Below, piece by piece: positions 51,529 to 61,400 of a stretch of 64,000 bases of DNA. Each line of letters starts with the position of its first letter. Within the stretch, counting starts at the first letter, position 1. The stretch is from Apteryx mantelli (taxonomy: Eukaryota > Chordata > Aves > Apterygiformes > Apterygidae). Where the stretch lies: contig NC_089979.1 in assembly GCF_036417845.1 (NCBI RefSeq), forward strand, positions 124,219,415 through 124,283,414. Direction: 5' to 3'. Below the pieces are notes generated by a model. It was not told the origin of the DNA. It saw nothing but the letters and a program-made list of their open reading frames with translations, and made no database searches. Made by a program: the position numbers and the translations under genes.

Positions 51529-51555
51529 CATGCAGCTGCACAGCTGCATGAGTCA
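51529..51555. promoter_or_regulatory. Inverted E-box pair with adjoining AP-1 site
   Basis: CATGCAGCTG and CAGCTGCATG form a perfect 10-bp inverted repeat with a two-base gap. The two CAGCTG cores start at 51533 and 51541. A perfect TGAGTCA (51549-51555) overlaps the right arm. It lies in an RBMS3 intron just past the repeat tail at 51245. Confidence 0.35.
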
Positions 51556-52665
51556 CTCTCCTCTCCATTCCACCATCTCCTTTTAATTTGGATTTGCATC
51601 TGCCCAGTTGGATACCTAAGAATGGCTATTCAAAATAGGCATCCGTGGTCCATTTGTAACCAAACAGCGTTTAGGGCAAAACTATCCTCAAGCAAAAAAG
51701 ACTAAAACATGACCAGCTCAGTATGACAAAATAGTAGCAGCCTTTCCGGCTGGAACTCATTTGGGAATCTCGGTAATTGTAGAGAACCATGAGAAACCAG
51801 GATGAGTCCACTTTGCTGGTGGAGCCATGCCGACAACACTGCTAACACAGCATCCTCAAAGCACAAAGTAGTAATAAAATCGACTCCAAAGCCAACACAG
51901 CTGAAGATAAAAGTACTGAGAGCCTGACACCCCTCATGTTATCCCAGAGTAGGGGAGAAGCTATTAATGACAGAGGATAGCATCAAAGAGAAGCATGCAC
52001 TGAAGAAGAACACCAAGCCTCCCTCCTCTTGCTCTGCTCAGCTGCCCTTATGAAGCTGCACCGTGGTGGAGGCTGAGCTGATGTTCTCCCAGCAGCTTGC
52101 GGTCTACAGGGTTGGGTAAATACTCATTAGACTGTCATCAGCATGACTCAGCCCCAAGGAGGGAGGGAGCGAATCCTTCCTCAAGGATGAAAAGGCACTC
52201 AGTCAGTGCAAGAGGAAGGTTTCCATTGCTCAATCACTTTTCTGGTGGCTAAATGTTTCAGCAATTACCTATACTTGCTAAGGATCGCATCAAACCCTCT
52301 TGCAGGCTTCTCTTCTTGGAATTGCTTTTGGGTTCATGGTCTGCTTGCTGGGTTTCTTTTCCTGCCTTTTCCCACCTCCCTCCCAAATACATGGGGAAAA
52401 AATAATCATAGTCACTGCTGTTTTATTACACGTCCTACTGTACAGCAAAACAAGGCAAAACAAGAGCATTTGCAAATCATCCAAAAAAAAAAAAAAGGGA
52501 AGAAAAAGAGAGAAAGAACATGCAGTCCTAATTTTAAAAGCAGAAAGATGTACCATTCCATGAAGTGACTTTAGGCCCCTTTCAAACAACAGGTACAATG
52601 AAGCGTAATAGATAAAGAGTTGTGCTGCCCCTTCAGTCTGTTTTCATGGACGGAATTAAACTTAC

Positions 52666-52746
52666 TTCAATAGGGACAGCTGTTGGAGGCACAGGAGTGT
52701 ACTGGGGAATGTAGGTCCCTTGCATAGGTGCAGCAGCAGTCATGTA
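52666..52746 (-). CDS. RBMS3: RBMS3, third-from-last coding exon (C-terminal tail)
   Basis: This 81-nt exon encodes exactly 27 residues, starting YMTAAAPMQGTYIPQYTP and ending PTAVPIE. I recognise it as the C-terminal, proline- and glutamine-rich region of RBMS3, downstream of the two RRM domains. RBMS proteins are c-Myc-single-strand-binding (MSSP) family members that bind AU-rich RNA and single-stranded DNA; RBMS3 acts largely on mRNA 3' UTRs. The acceptor is a pyrimidine-rich tract ending TTGTTCTAG. The donor is GAA|GTAAGT. Both exon edges are in phase 0, so skipping it would keep the frame. The RBMS1 paralogue has a clearly different sequence here (it lacks the GVVADTSPQ segment that follows), which supports RBMS3. 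The exon upstream is outside the window or unrecognised. No lesion is seen. Confidence 0.95.
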
Positions 52747-55335
52747 CTAGAACAAATCAAAGGCAAATTAACATTAGAGAACCACAATCAAGCTGCATAG
52801 AGTGTAGTAGAAACATGACACTTTCAATTTCCTGTACAGTTTGTTGGTTAGGGTATACTCTTTTAATTAATTAGTATATTTCTTTTAATTAATAATTTTA
52901 GTGAATGTAGCCTATTAGTTATTAAAAATCATAACCTTGAACTTTAAAGTGAGGTCATATCTGAATATAGGCAACAGCAAAAGATCCTTCTGGCAGACTC
53001 AGATGATTACATTATTTTTCACCTACTTTTTAAAAGCAAGAGACTCCTATTTGTACTTACAAATAAAACACAAAGGAGCATGATAGCAGCATATATAGTG
53101 TTTACATATACAAAAAGGTCTAAACGATCTTCTGGAATCTTTTAATGACACCTACAAAAAATTAAGCATGAAATTTGAGATTTATTCCAGTCTCTATATA
53201 ACCCTATAAATAAGAGCAATGGAGTTTACAGGGATACAAAGTTGCAGGGGAGTTGGAACCAAGACAGGAAAAAGACAGGAGGAGGAAGAGATCTCTGAGT
53301 GTCTCCTTTTACACATAGAAACCCTAACTAAATTTTTACAGATCATTCTTAATATCCAGGGATCTTTTCTAAGCATCTAGAAACCTCTCTGAATTATTAT
53401 TATAGAAACACACGGTATTAGCTTCTCTATTTTCTCTCCCAAGCGCTGTAAGAAACTCTCTTTTTAATTTATGAGTGGATGTGGATTTTGCCATTGGTAT
53501 GGCACTAATCTCTTTACATACAGCACTTCCTAAAAAGCTCTTGAGCTGAATGCAACAGATTGTTTAAATCTTCAAATAAAGTAGCAATATTAAGTTGTCA
53601 GATCTATATGTACTTTTCCTTCTACAATCCAGTCCTAACTGTATGTCTTCACTGACAAGAATCTCAGAATGTGCTCAATCCCACGACTGACTATATGACA
53701 CTTCCACTACATGTTATCTTCAAAGACATGCCGAAGATCTGAATCTACCCAGAATGTATTTGATGAATTTTAAAATGAGTTAAATATAGCTTGGCTTCCT
53801 GGCAGAGCTAGGAAGTGCTTGCAAGATTTTATTCCACTGTTTATAGTAAAATTTACATTTAAAGCACTCTCTCACCTCAATTTTAAAATAACTGGATGGT
53901 TTGATATGCCTGTCACAAACATGCATTATGAAATTGCAAAGTGGGGTGCAGAATCTGCAGCAATGCTGGTGAAAGGGCTTAGGGAATGAGAACGGCATAT
54001 TTAACAATCCCAGCACTAAATTCTGAAGCCCTCATTCAAGGAAAAGAAAAAAAAGGAATGACCTAAATGAAATTGTTTTCTATAGAAAAAAGCTAGTAAA
54101 GAAAACAGGGGGGACAGATTGTAAACTTGCATTATAAGTAGCATATTGTGCTGAAAATCATTACAATATTGTTGCTGAAATTCACAGCGTTTTCTTTAAC
54201 TTGGGCAAAGAGAGACTGGAGTGCCCCCAGTGTATGTGTGCTTGTATCAGCCCATCACTTTCTGCAGCTCCTTTTTCTTCTTCTTCAGAAAGAGAATTGA
54301 ATTCAATATTTTTTTATGAATGCTAAGCCACCAAAGACATTAGCCCAACTATCCCCATTGTACTCGATACAGTAGGGCTATTCTCCTGCCTCAGGGATTA
54401 GGAACTAATGAGACTGTTACAGCAGGGTGTTCCAGAACTGCTTCAGTTTCATTCAGTCTCCTCTGTCATGTTGCCATCACATGTCGGGATGACATCTGCT
54501 GTGTAGCATTGTTCTAAATGTGTCAATATTTAACATCAACTCGAAGCACTCACTCTTATAGTTCTGCAAAGACTTACAAGGGTTTTAAATACCTGTCCAA
54601 GCTAGTTTCTCCCAAAGGAATATATATCTCTTCAATTAAAAGCATTAATTTAAAGAACAAAGTAGCCTCGTTCAACTTTGATTTTCTCAGACTTCTTCCC
54701 TGAACCCAGCAGATGATCAGCATACACTCAGACTCCTAAGATGCAATTGTCTGCTCTTCTTTTACCTTACACAAACACATACAAGTTTTATTATATAGAC
54801 GTCAAATTATTTGACTGCCTTTAAATTCAGATTACTTAATTTTTTGCAAAATCATTTGGCATGGAATTCTGTAGCACAACAATAGAAGGTGTCCAGGAAT
54901 TAATTGGTATCTTTGTTGACACTGCAAGCATTGCTCTTGGTATTGCAAGAGAATGGATAGAGTATCCCACTTGTGCCAGACGCCTAAAAGAACTGTAGGA
55001 ATCTTACTTCTTCCCTGTGTATAACATTCTGCCTGTGTAAATGTCCATCGTAACGGTGGCTCAACCTTTTGGTTAAATCGTTTGGAGTTCTTCTTGGCTT
55101 GGGCCAAGTTAATTGAACCAATGGCACAAATGAAATCATAGTTTTTCTGGAAAAGAATTTGGCTCGTATAAGTTAGCCAAGGCTCAATCCTACAGAGAAG
55201 TACTGCTGCTTAACAATTGCCTCTTGACCACATAGTATCAGACTGGTATGTATTATGGGTACATATACTGTGTACTTTAGTGGAGTACCCAAGTATCTTT
55301 AATGCATTTATCTTCGTGAATTTAAAGGTAAGCTC

Positions 55336-55425
55336 ACCATTTCACAGAAGAGTAACCAGGTCAACAATTAAACATGTAGAAAGGCTTGGAACTGATTCCT
55401 AGTCTCCAGACTCTCGCTGAAGGAC
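55336..55425 (-). mobile_element. Probable MIR-like SINE remnant
   Basis: The stretch has CCATTTCACAGAAGAGTAAC, then AAGGCTTGGAACTGATTCCT and AGTCTCCAGACTC. The order resembles an antisense MIR-type SINE (fall of the body, then the tRNA-related head). It lies within the RBMS3 intron in the same orientation as the gene. It is weaker than the copy at 2755. Confidence 0.45.
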
Positions 55426-58415
55426 TCATTGAGGTGCCTGTATATTCTCAGAGATGTGCAGCTGGTCTTAAGTATCTAAATCCCCTTCACATCCACAAGG
55501 AGTCCCAACTGAGACCACTGCTGGATCTGTTTTCACCATTAGAAGCCTATCACTGAGATTCTGCTTTAATTTAGTTTGTTTGCTAATAGGATAATCAGAA
55601 AGGAAATGGATTCCTGGGCACACACTGAGCCCACTAGAGTCCATGTCTCTCCCTGGGTGTCCCTGACACTTCACCTAGCTATTTTATGTAATGGTGTGCT
55701 CTAGATGCTGTGTACTGGCTACTTGGGGATGTGGAAAAGAAGTTCAGAAAAAGTTCTGAGATTCAGAAGAAAACTGAACCTTTTATATCTGACCTGCTCA
55801 GGACCACCCGGGATGAGGACATCCCTTAGCTGAGGGACTCTGTAGTGACGCAGCTGCAAGTGGACCAGAGGTCCAGCAGAAGCACACAGTCTTCACATGG
55901 ATTCCCATCTGCCTCAGGAAACTAATTTAAGTTAGAAGCAGGCAGATGACAAACACAGAAGACATCTCTGTTAGACGACTGTCACTGAGATTTATCTTCT
56001 CTGTGAACCACACTCACTAAAGGCAAGCTGTGTGTCCATATGTACGTGTGAAAGAGAGACAGAAAGAGACTCTCACATGCTTAGCTTAGAAATAATCAGT
56101 TAATTCTACTAAATATTAGTATTGTAAGCACTGAAATGAGAGAATCTGAAAAATCCAACTCCATTCTTTCTTTGTCACACATTTCCATTAGGATTAAAGA
56201 TTCTTGAGCTGGAATTAGATCGGTCATTCAACAAACTATGCACAAGGCAGAAGAAAAGATTGCTCATTCTTCCACAACTGTACAGCTTTGTTGGTCTAAA
56301 AGTAGAAGCTGCTTATTTCTGACAGTAAAATGAATAGTGACTCTACAGGAACAGATGACAGATCTGGTGGGTATAAAGGGGCTTGTTTGGTACTCTGACT
56401 CTTAAAAGTTGATCATTTCTACTAGGGAGAAAAAAAGAGACATTGCTGGGGGTGCTGGTGCTCTTAAATTCTTTCTAAACTGCTATTATTTCTTCCTAAG
56501 TATACAGAGTGCACATTCTCAGCACTGCCAATGTGCAGTATTCTAATATAACTGCATGCTTTACGATACTTGACTGCTTAATTTCGGACTTCACTTATCA
56601 GGGCACCAATTAAGCTTATATGATACATCAGATATTCTGCTCACACCTTGTTCTAATGTGATTTTTGCTTCTATCTTTTTGAAAATGCTTGAAGTATGTG
56701 AAAAATATATAGCTAGAAAATGAGAGAGTAGTAATATACACTTACACCTCTGCTGCCCTGTGAGAATCACCCTACATGACTACAAAGAGTTAAATGAAAG
56801 GAGGTAACAAATGGATGAGAAGGCAGGGTGACAGGGAGAAAATGAAACTGTAGGAAGAATAATGTTTAATTCAGAGAGCAACATCAGTTCTTACAGATCT
56901 GTGAACAGTGGGGTATCCCAGTCTGGCTCCAAGCAAGACATTTCTGGAGCCTGCAGTGAACACTAAACCCATAAAGGCGGCAAACAGTGGGAAGAAAAAA
57001 AAGAGGGAAGGCAGCTGCCTCTATCTGGCAGAGTGAGCAGGTTGCAGTAAGATAACCCATTTCTCCCATCAAAGGTAGAGTTGAGTGACCTGAAGGGAAT
57101 TTGTAGGAGCTTTTACATAAAGACTTAGGTACAGCTAATGTCCACTTATTCATTTACCCTAGCAAGTCTCTGGCCTGCCATTCTTGGGCCCAAGTTAACA
57201 GAGACTCAGCAAGCGACTACAGCTGCGATGCATAGCAAACACCTCTGAAGCCAGCTATTTGGTGCTGCATTTGAACTGAGACAGCACCTGCGAGACTGAG
57301 TGCCTCTTGCAACTTAGTTTAAACCACCAGAAGACTTTGGCCACATGCTTCATTTGAATTCTGAAGGTCTTTAATAGATATTATTAAAAACCACCCTAAA
57401 GTACAATTCTATTTATAGGCCTAGTTGCCTATAAAATAGCACAGCTGTGATTAGAAGAAGACTACTTGATACATGAATTAATTGTCTTGGCTACCATGAG
57501 TACCATGGGTTTTTACAAAATGATTACAGTGTAAATCAGAAAGAATGTATATAATACGGTATTAATATATATGTTTGAGGTAGATTGGGAAACCCTGAAC
57601 AATACTTATTCAGATAAGCAGCCTTACTACGGACAAGGGGCAATGAGCAAGGAATAAATGTTCAAGAAAAGGTCTTCTATAAAGCAGTGTAAAAATGCTG
57701 CTTTCTGGTGTTTTGCTTTGTTTTTATATAAACGTATAGCTGTTGCGAGAATTAAAGATTGCTCTTCTTATTTCATCAACCTACATGCTCCTGAGAGGCA
57801 CACAGACTTTTCAGTCATGGTCAGAGCCAAATTGCAGAATCCTGGTATATGCTGGTGAGCATTTACACCACAGCAGCCTGCTGAAGGAAGATTAAATGGG
57901 ACTCCTTGTATGAGTAAAAGCTAACCTATGTGTATTAAATGAGCAAGGATTTCGCATTCTGGTCTTTAGCGACTATTTGTGGTTTCATATCACTGCATGT
58001 GCTATAATACAGTGATAATGACTTAGCCTTTTAGGATTCTCAGAACTAATGCCAGGGTTTGCTGGGGTTTTTTTTTAAACCATCTGAGAAGTCTAGACAC
58101 TGCATCACTAACAGAATTATGTGAAAACATTTGCATTGCTGGAAAACTGAAGGAAATGACTGTTGCTGGATTTATTTTTATCAACTTTTTTTCATGAAGG
58201 AAACCTGCCCTCCCACTTTCAAATCTCTTTCCTTGCAAAGAAGAAAAACTGCATCTGTCTTTGACCTTTTTGAAGTGATTATAACTTTAATGACACATAG
58301 AATAAAACTGCTTCTCTTTTGTCCCTGGTTCCACCTTCTCATTTGAAAATATCCTGTTCTCCAATAGAAAAGAACATTGCCTTGCTGTGTCCTCTTATCC
58401 TATAGTCTGACTCAG

Positions 58416-58510
58416 AGACGTAGGAACACAGGAATAGAAAAGGACCATCTAGTTCATCAATGCCAGTGGCAGTTCAATGAAATACAATATCCAGCAGCCA
58501 CAGTTTTTAC
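58416..58510 (+). repeat. CR1-tail or SINE-like remnant
   Basis: GTAGGAACACAGGAATAGAA, then AAGGACCATCTAGTTCATCA and GCCAGTGGCAG, resemble either the sauropsid 'AGGAACATAGGAATTGCC..GGTCCATCTAGT' repeat or an inverted CR1 3' tail. I cannot decide between them by eye. Confidence 0.4.
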
Positions 58511-59589
58511 TTTAAACTTCAGATATCTTTTGCTACTCAGAAGCATTCTCATTTTCCAGTTCAATCCTGTAATTATTCAATGGCTGTTATTAATCTTAGT
58601 TTTTCCCAATTAAAGAATGTGAGAATAAAAGATAGGGAGTTTTTGCATATATTACAATATTTTTGCTAATAATTATCAGCCTGGCCTAAAATATTATGCT
58701 ATTTTACCACACAATTACCACAGCACTATCAAGAATAGCACTGTCATTCAACAGAATCCCATCACTGGGCCACTGCACTCTTTGTTCAGGCAGAGAATAG
58801 AAATCTTTACAAGATTTAACCTTCTTTCCCTGCTGCTCAGTAATACAAATGTATTTAGGAACACCAGCTATCACTTTCCTTTCAACCCTCCTAATGAGAT
58901 GTTACCTAATTCTCTGAGTAAGTTAAATGAAGGTAGAGAGAATAATAACTTCAAAAACTATATTTACAAACTAATCTCTTCTTCTCTTCAGGAGTTCTTA
59001 GTATCCTTCACAAATCTGTTCCTCTGGAAAGCAGAGTAATACAAAGGTACTGAAGAAACAGTGCAGATGAGCTAAAATCTCCATATTAACACATCTTTCC
59101 TTTATTTCCAAAATTCAGGCTTTCTACTAAAGGAGAGTGATCAGGGCTAATCAGATAAAGACTATTTAGAGTAAATGAATGTGAGAACAGTCCGGTCACC
59201 ACATACAGCTGGGCACCATGCTCTCATTAGCATACAAAATCCAGTGTTTGTAAAAACTGCAGTTAATGCAAACAGCACTCCAGGAATGTCTATAGAAGCA
59301 GATAACCCAAAAGTTAATACATTCATTTTAACCACTTTTTAGAGACTAAAGGCTGACATTATAAAGGAACTTAAAGAACTTACTGGTATCTGAAAAGAGG
59401 GAAAATGGAGGAAAACCCACCAGGACGTGAAACTTAAGTTCCTTTTCTGATTATATCTTGCATTATAGCCAAATGAAACTTTTTATAGGAATCCTTCTTG
59501 TTCTTAGCTTCTTGGTATCTATTTCTCTGCAGAAAAGGGCTTTTTATTTTTTTCTTTTTGTAATACCTTCTTTGTACCTGTTCTGTCTA

Positions 59590-59705
59590 TGTACATTGTA
59601 AGATCTCTGGGGCAAGCTTTTGAGCATGGGTTTGTACATCATTTATTACAGACTGTCCTACCTGCAGCACCCTAGATAGAAACAGGGTGCAATGACAATA
59701 TAACA
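59590..59705 (+). mobile_element. Second copy of the 'GTAAGCTCT..CAGGGAC' tail family
   Basis: ACATTGTAAGATCTCTGGGG, then TTTGTACATC and GCAGCACCCTAGATAGAAAC, then AATGACAATATAAC, follow the same order as the copy at 51245. It is more decayed, and lies on the plus strand in the large RBMS3 intron. Confidence 0.55.
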
Positions 59706-60225
59706 AAAGAGTGAAGTGCATCAGTCTTGGCCAGCCAGGATTGGTAATCATTGAGGTTCTGTCATACTTTTACTCCTTCAGATCTTGTATACTGAAGAAT
59801 AAAGGTGTAATGCAGCAGAATTATAACTGCTTCTTCTGACACAAAAACTGCCTATGTAACCTGTTGGCTGAAAATTCGTATGCTTTCTATCTAAATACAA
59901 TTCTTTCTATTAATCCCTGATGAATGGCTGCTGGTAGGCAGAAGGAAGCCTGAACCATTAGAATATTTTCAACATAAGTAAAAAAATAAATGTGTCAGTG
60001 AAAATACAACTCTCAACACAAAAGCATGTTAAGCTATTATTAATAACATAGCCATCTATGTGAACAAATAATTGCTTTTTAGAGGTAAACGTCTTCTGGA
60101 GGCTGTTAAATCTCCATGAATTTGAAGACTCTGAAGAGCAGCAAACTACTGTCTGTGAACTTCCAGATTATGGATAAATTTGTTGTTAAAGCAACATGAG
60201 AAAACCCCTTGGACTTGTTAAACAA

Positions 60226-60258
60226 CAGTTGCTCATCAGTTGCTCAACAGTTGCATAC
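60226..60258. repeat. 11-bp periodic repeat, three CAGTTG boxes
   Basis: CAGTTGCTCAT, CAGTTGCTCAA and CAGTTGCATAC follow one another. The CAGTTG boxes start at 60226, 60237 and 60248, exactly 11 bp apart. On the minus strand CAACTG fits both an E-box and a MYB core. It lies in the RBMS3 intron. Confidence 0.8.
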
Positions 60259-60829
60259 ACCTTCCATTTGCTCTTTCAAACCAGACTTAAGAGTGGACAG
60301 CTTATGGGCCAACTGTTTAAGAATGAAACAGATGGAAGCAAGGATAATTAAAAGCTGAAAAATACCACAGTAGAAACACAAAAAAAGTTACCTGAACATT
60401 AGTATTTCTAATTATCCTTGGAAGCAGGAGGAGTTTCATCACCTCCTGCATGAAAATGCAGTCATGCCTGACAGATATAATGCAGTAAGATGCTAGCATT
60501 ACACTACAAAAATATACCTTGGACACTCTTAAAAGCAGATGAAGCACAGTATTGCTCAGTCCTCCATCTCTGAAAGATTCCTAGAATCTAAAATATTTTG
60601 GTAAACTGCAATGAAGGATATTACTGGCTTCAAAAAAAAAAAAGAACAATAAAAGAAAGAAGGCATCTCAAAGATTCATCTAGAGGTGGAGGACAACTTG
60701 CCAATTCAGTAAGTGCAAAATATCTTGCAGACATTGCTTGCGTTTCCTGCTAGGGCTTACACTGGAAGCTAATGGGGGCATTAGGGATACCCTGAAATAT
60801 CAGACTTTCCTCCCATACTGATGGTGAAC

Positions 60830-61400
60830 ATCCAAGTTCAGGCAAGGCTCAGGCAAGGGGGAATGCATCCTCTGGGACATGCTGGGCCTTTGTGTCTGAG
60901 CATGCAAGGAAAATCAGCCTGCTGGCTGGCAGTCATGTGTAAACAAATGTCCTGCAAAGTCACAGTGTAGGTGGCATGGATCCAGCAACCCTCTGCAGGG
61001 CAGCGCTAAAGACTCTCCTTTACATCCTGACATGGACTCAGCCCTGGGGAGCCTGGCTCTTGGGCCACCTCGATTTGAGGACCTTGATGTCCTTAAGAGC
61101 CCTGGCTGCCACGGCCACATGAGAACACTGGGGGCTTCCAGGCTGCTCAACACGGAGTTGGGATCTTTGAGCTGGGAGTGGGAGAGCCCCGAGAGCCCCT
61201 CTGCTCTCAGGTAAAGCTTTGAAACCCCCTTGCCTCCTGCTGCCCACCTGGGAACCTGCAGTCCCCACTGAGGCTCCCAGCCAGTGCCCTGCTTCTCCTC
61301 CAGGACAATCCCACTGGGTCTTCTGCCCAAAGCAGGCTTGCTGGGGGTTTCAGACTTGTCAGTGACGCAGCTCCCAGGACTAAACTCTTCCTAAGTAAGC
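60830..61400. other. GC-richer block inside the RBMS3 intron
   Basis: Here G+C rises sharply over about 570 bases. Open frames of 60 to 138 codons occur on both strands over the same bases (the longest is 60914-61330, minus). None has a recognisable domain or convincing splice sites. I take it as a local composition island, possibly a regulatory element. Confidence 0.4.

Larger units (their letters stand above)
50156..52665 (-). other. RBMS3: RBMS3 intron before the penultimate exon
   Basis: This 2.5-kb intron lies between donor GTAAG (52661-52665) and acceptor CCCTAG. It contains two old repeat remnants (50432-50500 and 51245-51376), a CTCF-like site (51027-51040), an inverted CAGCTG pair next to an AP-1 site (51529-51555), and an A-rich tract near 52483-52496. 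No exon was recognised inside it. Confidence 0.85.

Noticed and set aside
51171..51551. 126-codon open frame on the plus strand
   Set aside because: Most of it is the antisense-to-gene retroelement tail at 51245-51376, not a gene.
60914..61330. 138-codon open frame on the minus strand in the RBMS3 intron
   Set aside because: It lies in a GC-rich patch with overlapping open frames on both strands, has no recognisable domain and no matching splice sites.
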